A stretch of DNA of 64,000 bases, taken from positions 1 through 64,000 of the forward strand of contig JAIOHM010000213.1 of the NCBI GenBank assembly GCA_019912965.1, written 5' to 3'. Of the stretch, positions 1 through 8,309 are shown in pieces (the first letter of the stretch is position 1; each line of letters opens with the position of its first letter). A program made the position numbers and the translations under genes. Source of the stretch: Anaerolineae bacterium. GTDB lineage: Bacteria > Chloroflexota > Anaerolineae > Aggregatilineales > Phototrophicaceae. The notes under the pieces are model-generated. The model did not search any database. It was not told the origin of the DNA and worked only from the letters and a program-made list of their open reading frames with translations.

Positions 1-1254
1 GTTGATCCGCAGACGTTCTTCTGGTTCCGGCTTAAAAACACCCATCCAGTCCGCCTGAAATGGCTCGGTGCAGTCGCACCACCAGGCATCAATCCCGTGA
101 ACGAACAGCCCTTCATTGGCCTGCTTCCAGTACAAGGCGCGCGCCGTTTCTTGGAATGCGTCGTAAGTCCCCTGGTTGCCCAGCAGGCAGCCCTGATCGC
201 GCATTTCGCGCCAGTTATCACCGCCCGGATTCATGTTCGGCCAGATCGAAATCATCAGGTGCGTATTCAGATGGTGGAGTTCCGTCACCATTCCTTTCGG
301 ATCAGGAAACCGTTCTGGATCGAGCGTTTTCTGACCCCACAGGTCTTGCGGCCACGATTTCCAGTCCTGCACGATGCAGTCCAGTGGAAGACCGCGTTCC
401 CGGTATTCCTTGACGACATCGATCAGCTCAGCTTGCGAAACATAGCGTTCTTTGGACTGGATATAGCCAAAAGCCCAGCGAGGCAGCAAGGTTGCTTTGC
501 CGGTGAGTTGCCGAATACTCTGGACGATTTGGTCGAACTCTGGGCCATAAATGAAGTAGTAAACCAGTTCACCGTCTACATCTGTCCATAGATACGAACC
601 GAACGCATCGTCATGAAAAGTCATCAGCGAATAACTATCAAGCAGGATGCCGTAGCCTCGTGTTGAGAGGAGAACTGGGATAACTGCCTTCATGTTTTGC
701 TGATACAAATACTGGTGCTGCCCCCGCAGATTCATCATCCCTTCTTCGTGAGAGCCAAGCCCATATAGTGCTTCGTCCGGCATCCATTCGAATTCCAGTT
801 TTGTGTGGAAGGCCTTGCGGTCAACGATCTGCCTGACAGATGGGGTATAGGCATGGACACCATCTGCGTCCTTCCGTATTTGAGCCTCCACTGTGTCGTC
901 AAATACTGATTTGATCACATCCATCGGTATGAGTGTTTTGCCCCCTCGATCTGGTTCCTTCGTCAGGATTTGTCCTGAACTATCCAGATAAGTGAACGCG
1001 CCGGTCTGCCTGTCCATGCGGATGGATAGTTTCTGTGTTGAGAAAATGAGCGCATCCGCTGTTTCACTCACCTCAAGATCGAGTGATACATCGGGGTAAT
1101 GTTGGATCATCAAACTTTCTTTTGTACTGAATTCTCGCGTCGGCGCATAACGCACGCGAATAATGCTGTCTGAGTAAGGTGTTAGTGCAAGAAATCCCCC
1201 AGGGAGTTCAATAATCACAACATTGTCCCGGAGAGTGTATTGGATGGTTTGCAA
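1..1254 (-). CDS. Glycoside hydrolase family 31 (alpha-glucosidase/alpha-xylosidase type), C-terminus outside window
   Basis: Open minus-strand frame not in the ORF track (no stop inside window). Starts TTG at 1254: LQTIQYTLRDNVVIIELPGGFLALTPYSDSIIRVRYAP...; later GSYLWTDVDGELVYYFIYGPEFDQIV, RWAFGYIQSKERY and LDCIVQDWKSWP are GH31-like. Confidence 0.85.
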   Translation of the reverse strand, partial: MQTIQYTLRDNVVIIELPGGFLALTPYSDSIIRVRYAPTREFSTKESLMIQHYPDVSLDLEVSETADALIFSTQKLSIRMDRQTGAFTYLDSSGQILTKEPDRGGKTLIPMDVIKSVFDDTVEAQIRKDADGVHAYTPSVRQIVDRKAFHTKLEFEWMPDEALYGLGSHEEGMMNLRGQHQYLYQQNMKAVIPVLLSTRGYGILLDSYSLMTFHDDAFGSYLWTDVDGELVYYFIYGPEFDQIVQSIRQLTGKATLLPRWAFGYIQSKERYVSQAELIDVVKEYRERGLPLDCIVQDWKSWPQDLWGQKTLDPERFPDPKGMVTELHHLNTHLMISIWPNMNPGGDNWREMRDQGCLLGNQGTYDAFQETARALYWKQANEGLFVHGIDAWWCDCTEPFQADWMGVFKPEPEERLRIN

Positions 1255-1353
1255 GTGTGTACTCCATATTTATAATGAAGGCTTTTTGTCAATCGTGAGA
1301 TCATTTTTCGGTAGCTAAAATTTTTGTTATTCTACGCTAGCGCTGTCTAAAGT

Positions 1354-2178
1354 TTAGCCTTTTACTGCTCCAGCTGTTAATCCAGAGAGAATGAAGCGTT
1401 GCCCGATTAAATAGATGACCAGCACTGGCAGCACCGTCAACACTATGTCTGCTGAAACCAGATTCCAATCTTGCTGGAACCGCCCAAAAAAGTTGTAGAC
1501 GGCCAGCGTCATCGGCCAATAAGCGCTGTTGTTCAAATAGTAAAGTGGGAGAAGAAAATCATTCCATATCCCAACGAAATTCAGCACACCGGCTGTAACG
1601 ACGACGGGCATTAACAGCGGAAAGATCACATAAAAGAACAGACGCAGTGGGCCGCAGCCATCAATAATGGCAGCTTCATCTAGCTCTACGGGGATAGCAT
1701 CTACAAATCCGTATATCAGAAAAACATTAAATGGAATTTGTGTCGCCGCATACAGAATAATGATGCCGATCTGGCTATTAATTAACTGGGTGATCTGCAT
1801 GACTTTCGTTAAGGTAAAAAAGTTCAGCGGCATGGCGATGCCCATAACGATGAATAAGTAGATATACCGATTCAACGATGTTCGATTACGGGATAGAACG
1901 TAAGCCGTCATCGACGCTAGAAGTGTGCTGATAATGGTCGCGGTGGTCGCATACAGCATACTATTTAGGAAGGTTTGCCCTAATTTCCCGCGTTCAATCA
2001 CTGTGGCATAGTTATCAAAATGGAGTGCATCAGGCAACGCCGCGCTCATGGTGCGTGCCCCTGCGGAGTCCTTGAGCGAATTGACAATGACCAGGTATAC
2101 CGGAATAATCACCAACAAGCAGACGAACATCGCAAGCATATTATTGCGGGTACCTTGGAATATTTTATTGAGCTGCAT
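1354..2178 (-). CDS. Carbohydrate ABC transporter permease (MalG-type)
   Basis: Multi-TM protein with EAA-like motif VELDEAAIIDGCGPLRLFFYVIFPLLMP. Confidence 0.93.
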   Translation of the reverse strand: MQLNKIFQGTRNNMLAMFVCLLVIIPVYLVIVNSLKDSAGARTMSAALPDALHFDNYATVIERGKLGQTFLNSMLYATTATIISTLLASMTAYVLSRNRTSLNRYIYLFIVMGIAMPLNFFTLTKVMQITQLINSQIGIIILYAATQIPFNVFLIYGFVDAIPVELDEAAIIDGCGPLRLFFYVIFPLLMPVVVTAGVLNFVGIWNDFLLPLYYLNNSAYWPMTLAVYNFFGRFQQDWNLVSADIVLTVLPVLVIYLIGQRFILSGLTAGAVKG

Positions 2179-2180
2179 GG

Positions 2181-3056
2181 TTACGCCTCAACCGGATCGC
2201 GCGTGAGTCTGCGAACGATAAAAAAGCCGGCGACAGACATGACGATGAATAACACACTGGAAAGTGCCGTTCCCACGCCATAACGACCTTTGGAAAATTC
2301 ATCAAAGACTGCGGTAAATACCACATCTGTTGCATAACCCGGCCCGCCCCCAGTTAAAACATAAATGATGTCAAACACGCGCAAGCCGTATAACAAGTTC
2401 AAGACGGTGACGACGGTGAGCGCCGGGACGAGCAGCGGCAGGGTAATAAACCGGAGTTTTGCTATTGCGCTGGCGCCATCAATCTCAGCCGCCTCGTAAT
2501 ATTCTTGGGGAATGGTCTGGAGTCCCGCCAGCAAGATGACCATGATGTAGCCGGTGCCTTTCCAGGTATCTACCCCAATCACGGAAAACATCGCTATATC
2601 AGGATTCACAAGCCAGGGCTGCGCCAGCGCATCCAATCCAACTGCCCGGAAAAATTCGTTCAGGATACCGGTTCGTGGATTGAGGATTGACCGGAACACT
2701 AGTCCGACCACGATGGTCGGTAGTACCACTGGTAAGTATATAATGACCCGATACAGATGGGTCAGACGTCGAACCCCATAATTTAATAGTAAAGCGAGTG
2801 CCAGACCAAAGATAGTTTTTAAGATAATCGTGTAGAAGGTGAAAAACAGCGTATTGTTGATGTAATCAAGATAACCTTCTTCACTGGAAAGGATCGTTCT
2901 GAAGTTATCCAGCCCGACGAAATTCACTTCAGTCGAGTAACTGTTCCAATCAGTGAACGAATACGCAATTCCCATGAATCCTGGCAGGACAACAAACACA
3001 AGGTATAAAGTGAGCGCCCCGTACATAAAGTAGGCAGGGTAAATTTTATTTTTCAT
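2181..3056 (-). CDS. Carbohydrate ABC transporter permease (MalF/UgpA-type)
   Basis: EAA motif EYYEAAEIDGASAIAKLRFITLPLLVP; adjacent to the second permease. Confidence 0.93.
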   Translation of the reverse strand: MKNKIYPAYFMYGALTLYLVFVVLPGFMGIAYSFTDWNSYSTEVNFVGLDNFRTILSSEEGYLDYINNTLFFTFYTIILKTIFGLALALLLNYGVRRLTHLYRVIIYLPVVLPTIVVGLVFRSILNPRTGILNEFFRAVGLDALAQPWLVNPDIAMFSVIGVDTWKGTGYIMVILLAGLQTIPQEYYEAAEIDGASAIAKLRFITLPLLVPALTVVTVLNLLYGLRVFDIIYVLTGGGPGYATDVVFTAVFDEFSKGRYGVGTALSSVLFIVMSVAGFFIVRRLTRDPVEA

Positions 3057-3093
3057 TTTAAGTTCCGACTTCTGTTTTCAATCTATGTGGACA

Positions 3094-3125
3094 ACAACCC
3101 AGGCTCGATAGTCAGCCTGGGTTGT
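3094..3125 (-). other. Intercistronic hairpin, 12-bp perfect stem, 8-nt loop
   Basis: ACAACCCAGGCT-cgatagtc-AGCCTGGGTTGT between binding-protein and permease genes. Confidence 0.85.
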
Positions 3126-3156
3126 CATCGGATCTACCTACTGTTATGGATGTATA

Positions 3157-4443
3157 TTATTCACTCCAGTCTGGATCTTTCGCGGTCTGCGCCTGTTGAG
3201 CGCGCCGTTCATCAATTCTCACTAACACCTCACTCGGCTCAATATCACCAATGAACATTGCTGTCAAATCTTGTCCAATGTCCATCCATTGTGGATTAAC
3301 ATAGTCCACCGCCGTCTGGTACACCGTGCCGCGTTTTTCCGGCGGGAAAGAGTCCAGAAATTCTTGCTGACCGGGCAGGAGATTAAAGGTCAGCCCATCA
3401 AAAGGCAGTGTCGGCGTATTGGGGTCGTTGTCAATCAGGTATTGCAGATTTTCCGTGCGCGTGAGGAAGTCAAAGTACTGCTGCGCCTCAGCAATGTGTT
3501 CCGAGCCTGAGTAGATGAATTTGGTGGGGCCTGCGGGATTAATATTCAAATTTTGATTGTCCGCCAAGGGCATAACGAAATAGCCGAAAGTATCCGCGCT
3601 TACATCTGGAAAGGCGTCACCGACAACCTGCGGGTTAGTCAGGTTTGCTACCGCCATCGCATATTCACCACTCGCCAGTGCTTCCGGCAAGTATTCGTAG
3701 GTATCTGCCAGCGCATTGTCCCCAAAGCAGCCCATGTCATACAGGTCTTTCAACTGCTCCACTACGGTCAGCATAGTGGGGTTATCGGCAAAGGTCGTCT
3801 CGTTGGCATTGAGCATTTCCGCCAATCCGGGCGCGACTTCTTCATAACGAGGTCCTAGCTCGGGGAACCATAGAACGTGATGCCATCCAGCCGCAATCGG
3901 CTCAAATATCGGAGTAGTTCCCACATTTAACAGCGACTCGCAAATCGATCTGAATTCTGCATAAGTGGTGGGGACGCTTAGACCCTGCTCTTCAAAAATG
4001 GTCTTGTTGTAGTTAACAACCCAAGTGGTGCCTAGAGTATTCCAGAGTGTCAACCCATAGACTTTATCGTTGACAGTGGCTTGAGCAAGAACGAGGGGAT
4101 CCATCCGCCCAACCCATTCCTGATCGGATAAATCGACGGCATTTTCTTCAACATGGTAATTGATGATGAGATCAGTGACGCCGCTCTGTCCGCCAAAGAT
4201 GTCGGTTGCTTCGCCTGTGTTCAAGCGTGTCTGTAAGACAGTAAAATACTGGTCGGCTGGAATAATCTGGTAGTCGATGTGAATACCCGTTTCTTCCTCG
4301 AACCGCGCGCCTAAGTCCATCTCTGCTTGCGTTACCCAATTTTGGCTTGCCATATAGGTCAGTGTTACGGGCTCCTGCGCCTGTAAACTTCCCACGGTAA
4401 GAAGCACAAACATTCCTAAAACAATGACGATTAGCTTCTTCAT
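3157..4443 (-). CDS. Extracellular solute-binding protein family 1 (sugar)
   Basis: Signal peptide (MKKLIVIVLGMFVLLTVGSLQAQ) then SBP_1-like sequence; upstream of two permeases. Confidence 0.92.
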   Translation of the reverse strand: MKKLIVIVLGMFVLLTVGSLQAQEPVTLTYMASQNWVTQAEMDLGARFEEETGIHIDYQIIPADQYFTVLQTRLNTGEATDIFGGQSGVTDLIINYHVEENAVDLSDQEWVGRMDPLVLAQATVNDKVYGLTLWNTLGTTWVVNYNKTIFEEQGLSVPTTYAEFRSICESLLNVGTTPIFEPIAAGWHHVLWFPELGPRYEEVAPGLAEMLNANETTFADNPTMLTVVEQLKDLYDMGCFGDNALADTYEYLPEALASGEYAMAVANLTNPQVVGDAFPDVSADTFGYFVMPLADNQNLNINPAGPTKFIYSGSEHIAEAQQYFDFLTRTENLQYLIDNDPNTPTLPFDGLTFNLLPGQQEFLDSFPPEKRGTVYQTAVDYVNPQWMDIGQDLTAMFIGDIEPSEVLVRIDERRAQQAQTAKDPDWSE

Positions 4444-4649
4444 GACGAATCAATTCTCCTTAGCAATTCTAAATGCGTAATATTTGACACTTCGAAACTG
4501 TAGCGCCCACCCACGCTTGAATGTCCTGCAATGTTGAGCCTGAAACTGGCGAAATAAAACTTATCGGGTCAACGATGGCGTTTACCTTTCTCCAGAACTA
4601 CACCGGTTGTAACTAGCTAAACAGAACGGTTATTGACGTCGAAGCGGCG

Positions 4650-5708
4650 TTAACTTACCTCCTTCGTACTTTCCCGTATAACGAGCTTTGGTGGCACTAA
4701 AACCTGCTGGACAGGGAACTGCACAGTTGCCAGCGTCTCAGTCATTAAGATGGTCGCGTTATAACTGATCTCATAGGGAGACCATTCCAAGGTGGTCAGC
4801 GAGGGTGTAACGACACTAGCGAAGTTACCGCCAAACCCAATTGCCATGACTGAGCAATCCTGTGGAACACTACGTCCATGTAGAGCCAGCGCTTTGATGC
4901 TGCCAGCCGCAGTCAAATGGCTTACGGTGACGATGGCAGTCAGTTCTGGGTTTTCCTGAAGTAAATCATTTGTTCCCTCAAAGCCTTCTTCAACGCTGTT
5001 CAATCCAATCTCTCGGTAACAGCTACGCAGGCCGTATTGGTTAAGAGCACGTGTATATCCATCGAGAGAGCGAACTGCGGGGCCTATGCCGACTTTGCGC
5101 CAAGCCTCCGGATAAGTCAGAAACCCAATGTTTCGGTGTCCCAACCCGACCAGATGATCGAAGGCTAACAACATGGCATTTTCAAAATCAAGGTCAATAA
5201 AGCTTAAGCCTTCCAAGTCAGCGCAACGCCCGATCATAACGAAGGGATAATTGTTTTCCCGCAGAAGATTGACACGCCAATCATCCAAACGAACCTGTAA
5301 CAGGATGATCCCATCAATCTGATTGCTCCGGTACATATTGAGTAATGATTCGGGGGTTAGCCGCGAAACAAGGAAGTTTATGAAATATTCTTTTTCGCTG
5401 GCCGCTTCCGCTGTGCCTGTAAAATACGAAGTCTCGATGACGCTGCTGAGATCATGTGGGGATTCGATAGGATGATGCAGCGCAAGCGTCATGGTCGCAC
5501 CACCACGTAAACGCCGGGCCTGGGTGTGGGGGGCATACCCCAACGTGCGAATAGCTTCATGAACACGTTGGCGTGTTTCGTCGGCTACGTATTCCTTGTT
5601 ATTGAGGATACGAGAAACGGTCGGAACAGAAACACCAGCGGCTTTGGCAACATCCGCTATGGTCACACTACGAACCTCATTCTGTGAATTGGTATTTCTT
5701 TTGCTCAT
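4650..5708 (-). CDS. LacI family transcriptional regulator
   Basis: N-terminal HTH VTIADVAKAAGVSVPTVSRILNNKEYVADETRQRV and periplasmic-binding-protein-like domain. Confidence 0.96.
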   Translation of the reverse strand: MSKRNTNSQNEVRSVTIADVAKAAGVSVPTVSRILNNKEYVADETRQRVHEAIRTLGYAPHTQARRLRGGATMTLALHHPIESPHDLSSVIETSYFTGTAEAASEKEYFINFLVSRLTPESLLNMYRSNQIDGIILLQVRLDDWRVNLLRENNYPFVMIGRCADLEGLSFIDLDFENAMLLAFDHLVGLGHRNIGFLTYPEAWRKVGIGPAVRSLDGYTRALNQYGLRSCYREIGLNSVEEGFEGTNDLLQENPELTAIVTVSHLTAAGSIKALALHGRSVPQDCSVMAIGFGGNFASVVTPSLTTLEWSPYEISYNATILMTETLATVQFPVQQVLVPPKLVIRESTKEVS

Positions 5709-5717
5709 TAAGGTTTA

Positions 5718-5757
5718 AATTTCTGATAACGATTTCTGATAACGTTATCAGAAATCG
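5718..5757. promoter_or_regulatory. LacI-type operator: 28-bp perfect palindrome plus an extra direct half-site
   Basis: CGATTTCTGATAACGTTATCAGAAATCG (5730-5757) is its own reverse complement; TTTCTGATAACG also occurs immediately before it; located just upstream of the LacI gene. Confidence 0.85.
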
Positions 5758-5932
5758 TTTTTATTGTCAATATCCTTAAGAATCTGTTTGAATATTCACT
5801 TTTTCTGTTTGGGGCGATGCAGGGTTGTCCTCTACACGCAGGAAAAACATCTGATTTCCAAACAGGTTCTTAGCCGAAGTAATGAGTTACATGCGACGAG
5901 TATTAGACGAATTCATCACTTTTAATTTTCGG

Positions 5933-6805
5933 TTAGAGTTCTTCGAGATGGGATTCGACCCAAGCGACATAGGCCTGTCTGAGGGCATGAGTGTATGAAC
6001 CGGGTCTACCTTCTCCAATTTTCAGACCGTCAATTTCGACAACAGGCACAATGCCCCGACTGCTGCTGGTGATGAAAGCATCACTCAGTTGAGATAAGTC
6101 GTTGATGTTGACGGCTTCCCGTCGCAGTGGGAGGATGCCCGAAGCAACTTCAAAAACAATCTGCTGGGCGATTCCTAGCAGCACCCCTTCGCCAGCCGTG
6201 CGAAGTTCCCCATTCAGGACAGCATAAAAGTTACTGCTGACCCCTTCCAGAATATTGTCATCATGGTCGAGCAATAATCCGGTATAGATACCATCGGGTA
6301 GCTTGACGCTTTCGCGGTCGTGCATCCAGTCAGTGGTTTTGGCCGCCGGGTTGTGGCGGGCGCTGTTTGGCAGGGTGATGCAGTGGACACCATTCGCGTA
6401 GACTTCCGGGGCAGGCGGACTGAAGGGTTCAATGGACAGAATCAGATGATCAGGTTGGTCATGGGGAACGGTGATGCGGAAACGCACATCACCATAATTT
6501 GCTGCTGCAATCATGCTGCGGAGGGCAGCGCGTAGGACGGTGCGGTTGAGGTTCAATGGGATATTTTCGCGGCGAGCAGAGTCTTCCAAACGATCTAAAT
6601 GGGCATCCAATTTCAGGACTTTGAAGGTCTGGTAAGTATTGGTGACGGTATAGACACCATTGTGTGGTTCATGGCGGGCGGCATCGGCTAATGAGTCAGC
6701 CGTGTAAGCGACAGGGTGGAGGCCATCTGATGTAAGTGTCTGAATGTAACAGGGCGACATCCGCGTATACCTCGACTGCATTTTTGCTAAGTGTAGCACG
6801 TCCAT
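5933..6805 (-). CDS. Aminotransferase class IV (branched-chain/D-amino-acid/ADC lyase family)
   Basis: LLLDHDDNILEGVSSNFYAVLNGELRTAGEGVLLGIAQQIV and FITSSSRGIVPVVEIDG match class IV PLP motifs. Confidence 0.88.
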   Translation of the reverse strand: MDVLHLAKMQSRYTRMSPCYIQTLTSDGLHPVAYTADSLADAARHEPHNGVYTVTNTYQTFKVLKLDAHLDRLEDSARRENIPLNLNRTVLRAALRSMIAAANYGDVRFRITVPHDQPDHLILSIEPFSPPAPEVYANGVHCITLPNSARHNPAAKTTDWMHDRESVKLPDGIYTGLLLDHDDNILEGVSSNFYAVLNGELRTAGEGVLLGIAQQIVFEVASGILPLRREAVNINDLSQLSDAFITSSSRGIVPVVEIDGLKIGEGRPGSYTHALRQAYVAWVESHLEEL

Positions 6806-6916
6806 CTACCCTTCAATATGCCATCCTGCCCATCAAATTGTGCTGTGGGTGAACATTTTAAAAGCTCATACGTATAGGAGGTAAGTGCGGGAATTGAAAT
6901 AGGGGAGCATTCGTCC

Positions 6917-8266
6917 GTGAAACAAAAAAGTGGCCTTTCCACCTTTTATACAATCGTCCTTACGCAGGCTTTTTCCATGATTGGCAGCCGAATGTCCGGA
7001 CTGGCGGTTGGCATCTGGTTATTTCAGCAGACCGGGGATGTTACCCCGTTGGCGCTGGTTGCGTTTTTTGGGGTACTGCCGACTATTCTTGGCTCAAACG
7101 TGGCTGGGCTGTTGGCGGATCGCTATGATCGCCGTGTGATTATCGTGTTGTCCGATACGGGGCAAGCGGTTTGTACAGCTGTGCTGTTTCTGTTGTTTTT
7201 GACAGGCACATTCCGGGTGGAATACCTGTATATCCTCGCATTTCTTCAGGGTTCAGCCGAGATGTTCCAAGGGCCAGCGTTTGGTGCGTCGGTGGCTATG
7301 CTGGTTCCAGATGAACACCGCGACAGGGCGAACGCTATCCAACAGCTCGTGATGCCTGCCGCCGGGTTGATCGCGCCTGCCACCGCCAGTCTGCTGTATT
7401 CGATGGTGGGCGTTGAAGGGGTCATTCTTTTCGATCTGTTCACTTTTGGCGTGGCAATGGTGGTCATGTTCTTCTCGCATATTCCGCGTCCAGCACAGAC
7501 GGATGTGGGTCAGCAGTCGCGCGGGTCGTTCTGGCGGGAATTTACGGCGGGGTTTAGCTACTTATGGTCGTACAAGCCGATGGTGCTGCTGTTGATCTGT
7601 GCCTGTTTGGTGAACTTCGTGATGAACGGTCTGGGCATTATGAATACACCGTACATATTGCTGCGAACAGATAATAACGAAGTGCTGCTGGGGGTGCTAT
7701 TGAGCGTGATGAATGCTGGAGCCATTGCTGGCGGGCTGCTCATCGCAACATGGGGCGGGACGCGGCCACGCATCCATACTGTGATGCCAGCTATCATTTT
7801 GATGGGTATTGCTGCCAGCGCATTTGGTTTTGCACAGCATCCAGTTGCAATGGGCGCGGCGATGTTTTTAATTATGTTCTGCCCACCACTGGCGAATGCG
7901 TGCTTGTTCTCGATCTTGCAGGGCAAAGTGCCACCAGATTTGCAGGGGCGGGTATTTGCAGCCGTTGGGCAGATTGCGATGTTGATGACGCCACTGGCTT
8001 ATTGGTTAGTTGGGCCGCTGGCTGATACGGTTTTTGAACCAGCAGTTGTACAGGCGGGTTGGTCAACCGTTGCGCCGCTGGTAGGTTCCAATGCCGGGGC
8101 GGGGATTGGATTGATGATGGTGATTGGCGGGTTAGTTCTGACAGTTGTGTGTGTCGCGTTTTATTTGCTACCCAGCCTGCGGCATTTTGAGCGTGATGTG
8201 CCAGATTATGAACCCGTTGAAGCTGTAACCGCTATTGATGCACCACTTCAGGAAGTAGCTGTATAA
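6917..8266 (+). CDS. MFS transporter
   Basis: ~12 TM segments; N-terminal motif LADRYDRRVIIVLSD. Confidence 0.92.
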   Translation: MKQKSGLSTFYTIVLTQAFSMIGSRMSGLAVGIWLFQQTGDVTPLALVAFFGVLPTILGSNVAGLLADRYDRRVIIVLSDTGQAVCTAVLFLLFLTGTFRVEYLYILAFLQGSAEMFQGPAFGASVAMLVPDEHRDRANAIQQLVMPAAGLIAPATASLLYSMVGVEGVILFDLFTFGVAMVVMFFSHIPRPAQTDVGQQSRGSFWREFTAGFSYLWSYKPMVLLLICACLVNFVMNGLGIMNTPYILLRTDNNEVLLGVLLSVMNAGAIAGGLLIATWGGTRPRIHTVMPAIILMGIAASAFGFAQHPVAMGAAMFLIMFCPPLANACLFSILQGKVPPDLQGRVFAAVGQIAMLMTPLAYWLVGPLADTVFEPAVVQAGWSTVAPLVGSNAGAGIGLMMVIGGLVLTVVCVAFYLLPSLRHFERDVPDYEPVEAVTAIDAPLQEVAV

Positions 8267-8276
8267 GTTTTCAGGA

Positions 8277-8301
8277 GGGGTATATCAACGTGACATACCC
8301 C
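8277..8301. terminator. Probable bidirectional terminator hairpin between convergent genes
   Basis: GGGGTATATCA-acg-TGACATACCCC in a 43-bp convergent intergenic space; no strong T-run. Confidence 0.5.
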
Positions 8302-8309
8302 CGATTGGG

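Noticed and set aside
97-591. Plus-strand ORFs at 60-591
   Set aside because: Antisense to the GH31 gene, whose minus-strand frame is continuous with clear family motifs.
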